A stretch of 64,000 bases of DNA from Myxococcus stipitatus (lineage in GTDB: Bacteria > Myxococcota > Myxococcia > Myxococcales > Myxococcaceae): the NCBI RefSeq assembly GCF_037414475.1, contig NZ_CP147913.1:10116501-10180500 (forward strand). Reading direction: 5' to 3'. Below the pieces are notes generated by a model, which was not told where the DNA came from, did not search any database, and saw only the letters and a program-made list of their open reading frames with translations. This document shows positions 34,794 to 43,578 of this stretch, in pieces. The translations under genes and the position numbers were made by a program. Every line of letters starts with the position of its first letter. The stretch's first letter is position 1.

Positions 34794-35426
34794 TCATCCA
34801 GCATTGCCAGGAAGTGATGGCTTCACTGCACGGCGAGCGAGGACCGCCTTCACATCGTCCAGGCCGAGACCGAGAGGTCGGATGGCGACGAGCAGGTGGT
34901 AGAGGAGGTCCGCGGCCTCCTCCACCGCGCGAGCGGGGTCCGCGTCCGCACAGGCCGTCACGAGCTCCGCGGCCTCTTCACCCACCTTCTTGAGGCGAAG
35001 GTTGCGATCCGCCAGCAGGCGATGGGTGTAGCCGGGCTTCTCACCGGTGGCAGGCCCCCGCGCCGCGCGATCAGCGAGCGTGGCATCGAGCGCCGAAAGC
35101 CCATCCCATCGCCCCGGGCCGAAGCAGGACTCTTCTCCGGAGTGGCAGGCCGGTCCCGCTTTCTCCACACGCGCCAGCACGGTGTCACCGTCGCAGTCCG
35201 CGCGGAGGGCCACCACGCGTTGCGTGTTCCCGCTGGTGGCGCCCTTGTGCCAGAGGCCCCGCGTGCGGGAGCGGTAGTGCATCTCGCCCGTCGCGAGCGT
35301 GAGCGCCAGGGCCTCCCGGTCCGCGTGCGCCACCATCAACACATCGCCGGTGCGCACATCCTGGGTCACCACCGTCACGAGCCCTTGGCCCTTGGTGAAG
35401 TCGAGTCTGTCCAGGTCCAACATCAC
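34794..35426 (-). CDS. hisIE: phosphoribosyl-AMP cyclohydrolase / phosphoribosyl-ATP pyrophosphatase
   Basis: The product (210 aa) is bifunctional: residues 1-105 (HisI) open the adenine ring (SGNTQRVVALRADCDGDTVLARVEKAGPACHSGEESCF with zinc-binding Cys), residues 115-205 (HisE) hydrolyse the pyrophosphate (LLADRNLRLKKVGEEAAELV, AVEEAADLLYHLLV). GTG 35426 (or ATG 35423) overlaps the hisN stop. Last gene of the his operon. Confidence 0.96.
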   Translation of the reverse strand: MMLDLDRLDFTKGQGLVTVVTQDVRTGDVLMVAHADREALALTLATGEMHYRSRTRGLWHKGATSGNTQRVVALRADCDGDTVLARVEKAGPACHSGEESCFGPGRWDGLSALDATLADRAARGPATGEKPGYTHRLLADRNLRLKKVGEEAAELVTACADADPARAVEEAADLLYHLLVAIRPLGLGLDDVKAVLARRAVKPSLPGNAG

Positions 35427-36211
35427 GGGTTCCCCGTCGCGCCGAGCCGTTCACGGACAGCCTGTGACAGGAGTCCGTTGGTGGCGATGCCACTTCCGCC
35501 GAAGGAGGTCCTGCGCCCTGTCCAGTCGGAGAAGACACCTCCGGCCTCCTCGATGATCGGCTGGAGGGCGGCCGCGTCCCAAGGTGACAGCAGTTCGTCC
35601 ACCATCACATCCGCGCGTCCGGTCGCGACCATCAAGTAGCCGTAACAGTCGCCCCATGTGCGTGACACCGCCGCTTCACGCGCGAGCCGCCGCCAGGCCT
35701 CGCCTCGCTCGGGATACGTGAGGAAACGCTCGTCCGTGCAGAGCACCACCGCGCGCGAGAGGTCCGTCTGCCTCGACACCTGCGTGTGGCTGCCGTTCCA
35801 GAAGCACCCCTCCCCCGGCGCGGCCACCAACAGCTCGCCCACCGCGGGGAAGTACGCGGCGCCCACGAGGATGCGCTCCCCTTTCGCCAGCGCCACCAGA
35901 GTGCCCCACAGCGGTACGCCCCGGATGAAGGTCTTCGTCCCGTCGATGGGGTCCAGAATCCAACGGCGTTCGGCCCCTGCGCGCGTCTCGCCGAACTCCT
36001 CACCGAGGATTCCGTCCTCGGGGAAGCGAGCCTCCAGCCACTCGCGCGCCGTCTGCTCCGCGGTGCGGTCCGCCACGGTGACAGGGGTGCCGTCGCTCTT
36101 GGTGTCCACCGCGATGCCATCCCGGAAGAAGCCCAGCGCCACGTCGCCCGACTTGCGCGCCACCTCCGCCGCCGCCTGCATCAGTCCTTCGATACTCGTC
36201 AGGTCCGTCAT
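35423..36211 (-). CDS. hisN: inositol-monophosphatase-family histidinol phosphatase
   Basis: The product (262 aa) has the Mg-dependent IMPase motifs GEEFGE, DPIDGTKTFIRGVPLW and SPWDAAALQPIIEEAGG. Its place between hisF and hisIE, plus a HisB that lacks the phosphatase half, argues that it dephosphorylates L-histidinol phosphate. Overlap with hisF stop is 4 bases. A general phosphatase is possible but less likely. Confidence 0.9.
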   Translation of the reverse strand: MTDLTSIEGLMQAAAEVARKSGDVALGFFRDGIAVDTKSDGTPVTVADRTAEQTAREWLEARFPEDGILGEEFGETRAGAERRWILDPIDGTKTFIRGVPLWGTLVALAKGERILVGAAYFPAVGELLVAAPGEGCFWNGSHTQVSRQTDLSRAVVLCTDERFLTYPERGEAWRRLAREAAVSRTWGDCYGYLMVATGRADVMVDELLSPWDAAALQPIIEEAGGVFSDWTGRRTSFGGSGIATNGLLSQAVRERLGATGNP

Positions 36212-36969
36212 GTCGTGCTCCGTATGGGAAGGCCGCTCGCGACGAGCAGCGTCTTGATGGCGCCCACCGTGGTGAGCCCATCGTGGAGGATGCCCGCCAC
36301 CAGCGCGGCGTCCGCGCCACCTCGCACGAGCCCCTCTCGCACGTGCTCGGCACAGCCCGCGCCCCCCGAGGCAATCACGGGCACTTCCACCGCGTCCGCC
36401 ACCGCGCGGGTCAGCTCCAGGTCATACCCCGAGCGGGCCCCGTCCTGGTCGATGCTGGTGAGCAGGACCTCGCCCGCGCCTCGTGCCACACACTCCCGGG
36501 CCCAGGCCACGGCCTCCAGGTCCGTGGGCCTGCGGCCCCCGTGAGTGTGCACACGCCAACCCGGCCCGTCCCTCCGCGCGTCGATGCTGGCCACCACACA
36601 CTGCGCACCAAATCGCTCCGCGCACTCCGTGAGCAGCTCTGGACGAGCCACCGCCGCCGAGTTGATGCTCACCTTGTCCGCGCCCGCCCGCAGCGCGCGG
36701 CCCACGTCCTCCACCGTGCGAACGCCGCCTCCCACGGTCAGCGGGATGAACAGCCGCTCCGCGGTGCGCCGCACGAGCTCCCACAGGGTCTCCCGCTCCT
36801 CGACGCTCGCGGAGATGTCGAGGAACGTCACCTCATCCGCGCCTTCCCGCTCGTAGCGAAGCGCCAACTCCACCGGGTCTCCGATGTCTCGGAGGCCCTC
36901 GAAGCGAACGCCCTTCACCACCCTGCCGCCCTTCACGTCCAGGCAAACGATGAGCCGTCGTGTCAGCAT
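36208..36969 (-). CDS. hisF: imidazole glycerol phosphate synthase, cyclase subunit
   Basis: The product (253 aa) is a TIM barrel that takes ammonia from HisH to form IGP and AICAR. RLIVCLDVKGGRVVKG (catalytic Asp 11), GADEVTFLDISAS and TSIDQDGARSGYDLEL (catalytic Asp 130 region) match HisF. ATG 36969 lies 7 bases inside hisB. Confidence 0.97.
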   Translation of the reverse strand: MLTRRLIVCLDVKGGRVVKGVRFEGLRDIGDPVELALRYEREGADEVTFLDISASVEERETLWELVRRTAERLFIPLTVGGGVRTVEDVGRALRAGADKVSINSAAVARPELLTECAERFGAQCVVASIDARRDGPGWRVHTHGGRRPTDLEAVAWARECVARGAGEVLLTSIDQDGARSGYDLELTRAVADAVEVPVIASGGAGCAEHVREGLVRGGADAALVAGILHDGLTTVGAIKTLLVASGLPIRSTT

Positions 36970-37505
36970 TCGTTCACCTCCAGGACCACGGCGCCCTTCA
37001 TGCTGAACACGGTGCCGGTATCCACCATCGCATCCCTCAAGGAGAGGCCCAGCGCCTTGAACGCCGCCTCCGTGACGTGGTGACTGTCCCGTCCGCGCAA
37101 GACTCGCAGATGCAGCGTCACCTTCGCGTGCTCGCAGAAGGAGCGCATCCAGTGCTCATAGAGGCGGTTCTTCAGCGGCCCCTCGTAGAAGAAGCGCCCA
37201 CCCGCGTCGAGACAGGCCTGGACCAGCGCGTCGTCCATCGGGAGTGTCCGCTCCGCGAAGCGCGCCGCCGTGGCGGGAATCACGCGTTGAACCGCGGTGC
37301 CCACGGTGATGGCCACGTCCTCCATGACATGGTGGGTGAGGTCGCCTCGCGCCCACAGCTTCAAGTCGAGCCCCGCGTAGCGCGCGAAGGTGGAGAGCAT
37401 GTGGTCGAAGAACTTGAGCCCCGTGTCCACCTCCGTGGCGCCGCGACCCATGGACAGCTCCACGCGGACCTTCGTCTCCTTCGTCTCCCGAGTGACGGTG
37501 GTCAT
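36963..37505 (-). CDS. hisB: imidazoleglycerol-phosphate dehydratase
   Basis: The product (180 aa) is the monofunctional dehydratase, without the N-terminal histidinol-phosphatase domain of enterobacteria. Mn-binding His pairs are in FFDHMLSTFARYAG, DLTHHVMEDVAI and RDSHHVTEAAFKALG. Overlap with hisA is 4 bases. Confidence 0.97.
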   Translation of the reverse strand: MTTVTRETKETKVRVELSMGRGATEVDTGLKFFDHMLSTFARYAGLDLKLWARGDLTHHVMEDVAITVGTAVQRVIPATAARFAERTLPMDDALVQACLDAGGRFFYEGPLKNRLYEHWMRSFCEHAKVTLHLRVLRGRDSHHVTEAAFKALGLSLRDAMVDTGTVFSMKGAVVLEVNEC

Positions 37506-38218
37506 TCCGAGAACTCCCGCGCGACCGCGCGCGCATCCAGCCGGCCCGTGTACAGCGCCATGCCGATGACCGCCCCGGAGGCGCCCACCGACGACAAGCC
37601 GCGCAAGTCCTCCAAGGTCGTCACGCCCCCCGACGCCAGGAGCCGGTGACGCGTGCGAGACACCACGTCACGCATGAGCGACAGGTCCACGCCTTCGAGC
37701 TGCCCCTCCTTGTGCACCGCCGTCACCAACAGCCCACCGAGCGGCAATGGCTCCAGCGCCGAGAGCACCTCCTCGAGTGCGCGGCCACTGCCGAGAGTCC
37801 AACCCCGCGTCACCACTTCGCGACCTCGCACGTCCGCCGCCACGACCACGCGCCCGGGATGACGGTTCGCCACGTCCGCGAGCCAGGCCGCGTCCTCGAT
37901 GGCGCGTGTTCCCACCACGACCCCCGAGGCGCCCCCTTCCAGCAGTGCCGTCACCCGGGCTGAATCCCTCACGCCACCGCCCACGGTGAACACGAGCCCC
38001 GGCGCTTGCGACGTCAGCCGCGTGATGACCTCCGCGTTGGAGCCACGCCCCAGGGCCGCATCCAGGTCGACGACATGGAAGTGGCGAAAGCCGAGCTCGC
38101 GCCAACGCTGGAGCGCCTCCAGCGGGTCATTCACCCGGACCCGCTCCGCGTCGTACGAACCTCCGACGAGCTGCACACAGGCGCCTTCGCGCAAATCAAT
38201 CGCGGCAATCGCCTTCAT
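37502..38218 (-). CDS. hisA: phosphoribosylformimino-5-aminoimidazole carboxamide ribotide isomerase
   Basis: The product (238 aa) is a HisA/HisF-type barrel: AIAAIDLREGACVQLVGG with the catalytic Asp at residue 7, VTAVHKEGQLEGVDL with the general acid region, and LLASGGVTTLEDL. The 4-base ATGA overlap with hisH continues the operon. Confidence 0.96.
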   Translation of the reverse strand: MKAIAAIDLREGACVQLVGGSYDAERVRVNDPLEALQRWRELGFRHFHVVDLDAALGRGSNAEVITRLTSQAPGLVFTVGGGVRDSARVTALLEGGASGVVVGTRAIEDAAWLADVANRHPGRVVVAADVRGREVVTRGWTLGSGRALEEVLSALEPLPLGGLLVTAVHKEGQLEGVDLSLMRDVVSRTRHRLLASGGVTTLEDLRGLSSVGASGAVIGMALYTGRLDARAVAREFSE

Positions 38219-38808
38219 GATGACACCTCGCGGAGGAAGCCCTGGATGAAGGCCACCCCCTGTGACGAAGACTTCTCGGGGTGGAACTGCACGCCGACCA
38301 CCGAGCCCCGCCTCACCGCCGCGGGAAAACGGTCGCCTTCATGGGTCGTCCAGGCCGTCACGACGGAGGAGTCCTCGGCGCGACAGACGAAGCTGTGCGC
38401 GTAGTAGGCCATCGCCATCGTCGAGCCGGACACCGTGCGGTCCGCGTCCACTGAGTTCCATCCCATCTGAGGAACACGCCTCGCGTTGAGCCGGGTCACC
38501 CGTCCCGCGAAGTGGCCCACGCCTTGACCAGGGCCTTCTTCACTCGAGTCAAACAGGAGCTGCATCCCCAGGCAGATGCCCAGACAAGGGAGCCCTCCCT
38601 CCAGCGCGGTGCGCATCACATCGAGTCCAGGGGACAGCCGCGCCGCCGCCGCACCGAACGCTCCCACCCCCGGCAACACGAGGACCTCCGTGTCCACCGC
38701 GCGCCTGGGGTCTTCCTCCACGCGCACGTCGACACCCGGCACCGTGGACAGCGCCTTGCTCAACGAGTGCAGGTTGCCCGCGCCATAGTCGAACAGGGTG
38801 ACTCTCAT
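38215..38808 (-). CDS. hisH: imidazole glycerol phosphate synthase, glutamine amidotransferase subunit
   Basis: The product (197 aa) supplies ammonia to HisF. The class-I amidotransferase triad is present: GLPCLGICLGMQLLF (nucleophile Cys), and the C-terminal His and Glu in VVGVQFHPEKSSSQG. ATG 38808 begins MRVTLFDYGAGNLHS on the hisC stop; the frame is open further upstream, but homology starts here. Confidence 0.96.
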   Translation of the reverse strand: MRVTLFDYGAGNLHSLSKALSTVPGVDVRVEEDPRRAVDTEVLVLPGVGAFGAAAARLSPGLDVMRTALEGGLPCLGICLGMQLLFDSSEEGPGQGVGHFAGRVTRLNARRVPQMGWNSVDADRTVSGSTMAMAYYAHSFVCRAEDSSVVTAWTTHEGDRFPAAVRRGSVVGVQFHPEKSSSQGVAFIQGFLREVSS

Positions 38809-39845
38809 CGCAGCGACTCCCGCAGCGCCGTGAGCGCCGTCTCCAACAAGGGCCATGGACCACTGCCAATCCGGAGCGCATCTCCCACGCCGGTCAGCCC
38901 TTGGAAGGCCCGGACATTCACATCGCGCTCGCGCATCCGCTCCGCCACCTCGAGTGCTCCAGGCAACGGCACCAACACGAAGTTGCCCTCGGACGGCAGC
39001 GGCGCGAGTCCCATCGACATCAGGGCTTCACGAAGCCGCTCCCGATTCGCCACCGCCTCAGCGGCCCACACGCGCACCCACGCCAAGTCCTCGTTCAACG
39101 TGGCCACGGCCATCGACTCCGCGAGCTGGGTGAGCTTGTACGGCCCCCGCGCCTTCTCCACTTCGGCCACCAGTCGAGGGTGCCCCACCCCCCAACCCAC
39201 GCGCATGCTCGCGAGCCCGAACGCCTTGGAGAACGTGCGCGTCACCAGCACGTTCGTCCGCGTCAGCGCCAGGTCCAGGAAGCCTGGGCCGCGTGCGAAG
39301 TCGGCATAGGCCTCGTCGATGATGACAATCCCAGGCGCCCGCTCCACCACACGCTCCACGGACTCTCGCGACAACACCGTGCCCGTGGGGTTGTTGGGCG
39401 TGCACAGGTAGATGACCTTCGCCCCCGTGGCGAGCAGGGCCTCCGGGTCCACATCAAAGTCGGCACACAGTGGCACCGGCTCGGTCCGCAGGCCGTTCAC
39501 CTTCGCGAACAGCGGCATCATCACGAACGTGGGGTCCTGGAAGGCGAGCACCTCCCCCGGCTCCAGGAACGCACGCAGCGCACTGTCGAGGACATCGTCG
39601 GAGCCACACCCCGTCGTCACCCATTCCGCGGCCACGCCGAGCCTCGACGCCAGCACCTGCCGCAAGTCCGGGGCGTAGCTCCGGGGATAACGCCTCAACC
39701 ATTCCGAGGAGAACTCCCCCAGCTTGCGCGCCGCGGCGGGCGGCACGCCAAACAGGTTGGTGTTGTCACTCAAATCCACGCGACACGGCCGCTTCGGCGG
39801 CGAGTAGAGCGGGATGTCCCGGTAGGACGCTCGAAGGGGAATCAT
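38805..39845 (-). CDS. hisC: histidinol-phosphate aminotransferase
   Basis: The product (346 aa) is a fold-type-I PLP enzyme: DLSDNTNLFG, VTTGCGSDDVLD, CTPNNPTGTVLSRE, IIDEAYADFA and the PLP-binding Lys in TFSKAFGLASMRVGWG. ATG 39845 overlaps the hisD stop by 4 bases. The upstream open frame is an overlap with hisD, not part of this gene. Confidence 0.96.
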   Translation of the reverse strand: MIPLRASYRDIPLYSPPKRPCRVDLSDNTNLFGVPPAAARKLGEFSSEWLRRYPRSYAPDLRQVLASRLGVAAEWVTTGCGSDDVLDSALRAFLEPGEVLAFQDPTFVMMPLFAKVNGLRTEPVPLCADFDVDPEALLATGAKVIYLCTPNNPTGTVLSRESVERVVERAPGIVIIDEAYADFARGPGFLDLALTRTNVLVTRTFSKAFGLASMRVGWGVGHPRLVAEVEKARGPYKLTQLAESMAVATLNEDLAWVRVWAAEAVANRERLREALMSMGLAPLPSEGNFVLVPLPGALEVAERMRERDVNVRAFQGLTGVGDALRIGSGPWPLLETALTALRESLR

Positions 39846-41152
39846 GCGCCCCTCCAGGCCCGCGCGGCCTCCGCGTGAGCGAAGAGCCCCTCGCTGTCCG
39901 CGAGCAGTCCCACGTCGTCCGCCAGCGCGGCCGACGCCGAACGCTCCACGCGCTGGTAGGTGGTCCACCGGTAGAAGTCGAGCAGGCTGAGTCCCGAGTA
40001 CGCCCGCGCCAACCCCGCCGTGGGCAACACGTGATTCGACCCCGTCATGTAGTCGCCGTACGCCACGGACGAGCGTTCCCCCAGGAAGACGGTGCCCGCG
40101 TTGCGCACCCGCCCGAGGTCCGCCGACGGCGCCGCCGTGGCGAGGAGCAGGTGCTCCGGCGCGAAGTCCGCCACGAAGGGCCAGGCCTCCTCCATCGAGC
40201 CCACACTCAACACCGCCCCTCGCGAACCCAACGCCGCGTCCACGATCTCCCGCCGCTTCGCGCTCACCGACAGACTCATCACCTGCTCCGCGATGGCCTC
40301 CGCGATACCTTCCCCCAAGGCCACCACCACACACGCCGCTTCCGGGTCATGTTCCGCCTGGGCCAGGACCTCTCGAGCGACCGCCCCCGGATTCGCCGTG
40401 TCGTCGGCGACGACGAGGATTTCACTCGGGCCCGCGGGCGCTTCGATGGCCACCGCGCCCACCACCTGGAGCTTGGCTTCGGCGACGTACGCGTTCCCCG
40501 GTCCGACGATGCGGTCCACCCGAGGCACGCTCTGTGTCCCGTACGCCATGGCCGCCACCGCTCCCGCGCCGCCCAGTGCGAAGACCCGGTCCGCCCCCGC
40601 CAACACCGAGGCGGCCAGCACACTCGCGTGCGGCAGTCCGTTGCTCCCCGGTGGAGAGCAGACGATGACCTCCCCCACTCCCGCGACCTTCGCCGGCACC
40701 ACGCCCATCAACACGCTGCTGGGGTAGACCGCCCGGCCTCCCGGCGCGTACACGCCGACTCGCCCCAGTGGATCCGGCCTGCGCCCCACCAACACTCCGG
40801 GCTCCGTCTCCACCTCCATCGCCCGAGGTCGCTGCACCTCATGGGCTCGGGAGATGTTGCGCACCGCGCGAGTCAGCGCTCGCACCATGGACGGGTCCAA
40901 CGTCTCCAGCGCCGCCTCGCAGCGGGCCCGAGGCACCTCCAGCGAAGCCAACGACACACCATCGAAGCGACGCGCCATCTCGAAGAGCGCGCTGTCTCCA
41001 TCGAGCTGCACCTGGGAGATGAGCTCCCGCACCCGAGCGGCGATGCGCGAATCGACGGCCCCACCGCGAGACAACAACCGGCGCAGGTCCCCGGGTGACA
41101 ACTTCGAGAGCGGACCTCGGAAGCGAAGGAACGAAGGGAGCGGAGCCATCAC
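39842..41152 (-). CDS. hisD: histidinol dehydrogenase
   Basis: The product (436 aa) makes two successive NAD-dependent oxidations to histidine, with zinc. VGPGNAYVAEAKLQVVGAVAIEAPAGPSEI is the family core, followed by LAQAEHDPEAACV (zinc ligands) and FAPEHLLLAT, TGSNHVLPT. It overlaps hisG by 4 bases. Confidence 0.97.
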   Translation of the reverse strand: MMAPLPSFLRFRGPLSKLSPGDLRRLLSRGGAVDSRIAARVRELISQVQLDGDSALFEMARRFDGVSLASLEVPRARCEAALETLDPSMVRALTRAVRNISRAHEVQRPRAMEVETEPGVLVGRRPDPLGRVGVYAPGGRAVYPSSVLMGVVPAKVAGVGEVIVCSPPGSNGLPHASVLAASVLAGADRVFALGGAGAVAAMAYGTQSVPRVDRIVGPGNAYVAEAKLQVVGAVAIEAPAGPSEILVVADDTANPGAVAREVLAQAEHDPEAACVVVALGEGIAEAIAEQVMSLSVSAKRREIVDAALGSRGAVLSVGSMEEAWPFVADFAPEHLLLATAAPSADLGRVRNAGTVFLGERSSVAYGDYMTGSNHVLPTAGLARAYSGLSLLDFYRWTTYQRVERSASAALADDVGLLADSEGLFAHAEAARAWRGA

Positions 41153-42009
41153 GCCACCAGCCTTTCAATCCGAGTGACGAGGATGCCTTCGCCCCCCAGG
41201 GACTTCAGCGCATTGACGGTGCGGTAGATGGCCTTGGTGGGCACCACCGCGTGCACCGCGACGAAGCGCCCTCCATCCAGGACATCCACCACCGTGGGCC
41301 CGTTGAGCCCCGGCAGGACTTCACGCACGCGCGGCAGCATCTCCTTCGGCACGTTGGCCATCACGTAGCGCTTGCCCCGCGCCGCGAGCACCGAACCCAG
41401 CGCGAGCTTCAGCTCGTCCAACGTTCCACGCACCTGCGCGTCGTTCGCCTGGCACGCCACCAGCCGCGCGCTGGACTCCAACACCGTGGCCACCTCGCGA
41501 AGCCCGTTCATCTTCAGCGTGGACCCGGTGGAGGTCAGGTCCACCACGATGTCCGCGATGCCCAGGTGGGGGGCGATCTCCGTCGCCCCCGAGACAGGAA
41601 CCACCGTGATGCTCTGCCCCCGCCGCGCGAAGTAGTCCTGCGTCAGCCGAGGGAAACACGACGCCACGCGCATGCCGTCCCGCACGTCGCTGACCTGACC
41701 AATGCCGCTCTCCTCACGCGCCGCGACCACCAGCCGGCATCGGCCCAGCTCCAGGTCCATCAGGTGCTCGAGATGCCGCCCCGCCTCGTTCACCAGGTCC
41801 CACCCCGTCACCCCCGCATGCGCGGCCCCGTCCGCGACGAACTCCGGGATGTCTCGGGCACGCACGAAGATGGCCTCGAACTCACCGCCCAACGACGCGG
41901 TGAGCGCGCGGTCCCCTCGGACACGCACCTCCAGCCCCGCTTCGTTGAACAGCTCACGAACCTCTTCGGACAAACGGCCTTTGTTGGGCAGGGCAATCTT
42001 CAGCAGCAT
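41149..42009 (-). CDS. hisG: ATP phosphoribosyltransferase (long form)
   Basis: The product (286 aa) starts the pathway by condensing ATP and PRPP and includes the C-terminal regulatory domain, so it should not need HisZ and should be inhibited by histidine. IALPNKGRLSEEV opens the protein, VDLTSTGSTLKMNGLREV is the PRPP loop, and GLNGPTVVDVLDGGRFVAVHAVV is in the C-terminal domain. First gene of the operon, 50 bases after the attenuator terminator. Confidence 0.97.
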   Translation of the reverse strand: MLLKIALPNKGRLSEEVRELFNEAGLEVRVRGDRALTASLGGEFEAIFVRARDIPEFVADGAAHAGVTGWDLVNEAGRHLEHLMDLELGRCRLVVAAREESGIGQVSDVRDGMRVASCFPRLTQDYFARRGQSITVVPVSGATEIAPHLGIADIVVDLTSTGSTLKMNGLREVATVLESSARLVACQANDAQVRGTLDELKLALGSVLAARGKRYVMANVPKEMLPRVREVLPGLNGPTVVDVLDGGRFVAVHAVVPTKAIYRTVNALKSLGGEGILVTRIERLVA

Positions 42010-42058
42010 GGGTGGACCTGCGGGGGGACTGCGGGGGAACGGTGGCCGCGCGGAAACG

Positions 42059-42089
42059 AAAAAAGGCCCGTCCAGGGGGGACGGGCCTT
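42059..42089 (-). terminator. his attenuator: intrinsic terminator before hisG
   Basis: On the minus strand an 11-bp perfect stem (AAGGCCCGTCC / GGACGGGCCTT, 5-nt loop) runs into six T's, ending 50 bases before hisG. Its left arm (42080-42091) can instead pair with 42153-42166 inside the leader-peptide frame. Confidence 0.9.
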
Positions 42090-42166
42090 CGGTCGCTGCG
42101 GCAGGTGCCGGGAGGGTGGTGCGTCTAGTGGCTCACCCAGGCATGCGCATGGCGAACGGTCCCGTC
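42080..42166 (-). promoter_or_regulatory. antiterminator pairing of the his attenuator
   Basis: GACGGGACCGTTCG (minus strand, 42166-42153) is complementary to CGAAGGCCCGTC (42091-42080), the left arm of the terminator: 12 base pairs with two single-base bulges. A ribosome stalled at His codons 42179-42199 would leave 42153-42166 free, so this pairing could form and block termination. Inferred from the sequence only. Confidence 0.75.
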
Positions 42167-42217
42167 GGGGCCGAACCGATGATGCGCATGATGGGAATGC
42201 ACGGTAGAGAAACGCAC
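42125..42217 (-). CDS. hisL: his operon leader peptide (attenuation)
   Basis: A short frame starts at GTG 42217 (30 aa) or at GTG 42202 (25 aa) and ends at TAG 42125. From the second start it reads MHSHHAHH, then RFGPDGTV, then RHAHAWVSH: eight His in 25 residues, against roughly 2% expected. Two clusters of His codons flank the antiterminator sequence. No strong ribosome site is present before either GTG, so the start is uncertain, or the message may be near-leaderless. The position, composition and following terminator make this a histidine attenuation leader. Confidence 0.85.
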   Translation of the reverse strand: MRFSTVHSHHAHHRFGPDGTVRHAHAWVSH

Positions 42218-42225
42218 GGCACCAT

Positions 42226-42254
42226 CAGTAACGGCAAAGGCCCCTCGCCGTCAA
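42226..42254 (-). promoter_or_regulatory. candidate promoter of the his operon
   Basis: TTGACG (42249-42254, minus strand) lies 17 bases before TTACTG (42226-42231). The -10 is poor. If correct, transcription starts only a few bases before GTG 42217 and the leader would be almost leaderless. Confidence 0.35.
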
Positions 42255-42322
42255 CCCGACCTCCCGCCCCTCCGGTTCAAGTCGCTTGCAAACCCTCGCC
42301 GGGGCGAGCAGGAAGCAAGGCC

Positions 42323-43438
42323 ATGCGAGTCTCGGACGTCATCATCGTGGGCGGGGGCATCATGGGCTGTGGCATCGCGCTGCGGCTGCGGCAAGCGGGC
42401 GCACGTGTCACGGTCCTGGAACGCTCCATCCCCGGCGCGGAGGCCAGCAGCGCCGCCGCGGGCATGCTCGCGCCCCAGATGGAGGCGGACGGTCCCGGCC
42501 CCTTCCTTGAGCTGTGCCTGCGAAGCCGCGGCCTGTACCCCGCCTTCGCCGAGGAGCTGCGCGAGCTGTCCGGCGTCGACATCGCCTACCGGCCCAGCGG
42601 CGTCCTCAAGGTGGCCTTCACCGAGGCCGCGGTCCATCACGTCGAGGCCACCGTCCTCTGGCAGCGCGGCATGGGCCTGCGCGCGGAGCTCCTCGATGGC
42701 ACCCAGGCCCGGGCGCTGGAGCCGCGACTCTCCGCGAAGGCGCTGGCCGCGGCGCACTTCCCGGATGACCACCAGGTGGACAACCGGCTCCTCGTGCGCG
42801 CGCTGACCATGGCCGCCGCGCGTGTGGGCGCCGAGTTCCGCAGCGGCTATGTGCGCGGCATCGTCCACGAAGCGGGCCGCGCGGTGGGCGTGGACCTGGA
42901 TGGCGAAGTGCTGCGCGCCGACGCGGTGGTGCTCGCCGCGGGCTCCTGGTCCTCGCTGGTCCAGGGCGCGGGCGTGGAGGCGAAGTCCGTGCGCCCGGCG
43001 CGCGGGCAGATGATCCAACTCCAGACGCGCCTGCCCCTCGTCGACCACATCCTCACCTCGGAGAAGGGCTACATCGTCCCCCGCGCGGACGGACGGGTCA
43101 TCGCCGGGAGCACCATGGAGCTGGTGGGCTTCGACAAGCAGGTGACGGCGGCGGGTCTGGCGCGCATCCTCGACATGGCGCTGGAGCTGTGTCCGGAGCT
43201 TGGCAACGCCCCCATCACCGAGACCTGGGCCGGCTTCCGCCCGTGGACCGAGGACAAGCGGCCCTACCTCGGAGAGGGCCCCATGCCGGGCCTCTTCCTC
43301 GCCACCGGCCACTTCCGCAACGGCATCCTCCTGGCCCCCATCACCGCGAAGCTGGTCGCCCAGGCCCTGCTCGGAGAGCGGACGAGCATGGACCTGACGC
43401 CGTTCCGGTATGATCGCGCCCCCAGAGCCCAGGCGTGA
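42323..43438 (+). CDS. thiO: glycine oxidase ThiO-like FAD enzyme
   Basis: The product (371 aa) is a DAO-family oxidase. MRVSDVIIVGGGIMGCGIALRLRQAG holds the FAD motif, ASSAAAGMLAPQ is a ThiO signature, and GIVHEAGRAVGVDL, GWRPWTEDKRPYLG-like and FLATGHFRNGILLAPIT complete the fold (sequence here AGFRPWTEDKRPYLGEG). ThiO makes the iminoacetate for thiazole synthesis; thiC lies 4 kb away but no thiG or thiS is in the window. ATG 42323 has AGGAAGCAAGG upstream. Confidence 0.88.
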   Translation: MRVSDVIIVGGGIMGCGIALRLRQAGARVTVLERSIPGAEASSAAAGMLAPQMEADGPGPFLELCLRSRGLYPAFAEELRELSGVDIAYRPSGVLKVAFTEAAVHHVEATVLWQRGMGLRAELLDGTQARALEPRLSAKALAAAHFPDDHQVDNRLLVRALTMAAARVGAEFRSGYVRGIVHEAGRAVGVDLDGEVLRADAVVLAAGSWSSLVQGAGVEAKSVRPARGQMIQLQTRLPLVDHILTSEKGYIVPRADGRVIAGSTMELVGFDKQVTAAGLARILDMALELCPELGNAPITETWAGFRPWTEDKRPYLGEGPMPGLFLATGHFRNGILLAPITAKLVAQALLGERTSMDLTPFRYDRAPRAQA

Positions 43439-43578
43439 GGGTGACCCACCTCCAGCCGCCCACTTCCAGGGTCTTCTTCTGGACCCGAATACTGGACTGT
43501 CAACCGGCAAGTGGAGGAAGGTGGTAATTTCCCTGACTCATTCGCCATTGAAACCCGGAAACCTCTAGAATCTCCCCC

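Larger units (their letters stand above)
42010..42322. other. divergent control region thiO / his operon
   Basis: These 313 bases hold, from right to left on the minus strand, a candidate promoter, the histidine-rich leader peptide, an antiterminator half-site and a T-run terminator before hisG. On the plus strand only the thiO ribosome site (AGGAAGCAAGG) is recognised. Confidence 0.8.

Noticed and set aside
42181..42224. ATG-led alternative leader frame (MVPCVSL...) before hisG
   Set aside because: Contains no His; the other frame is strongly His-rich and matched to the terminator.
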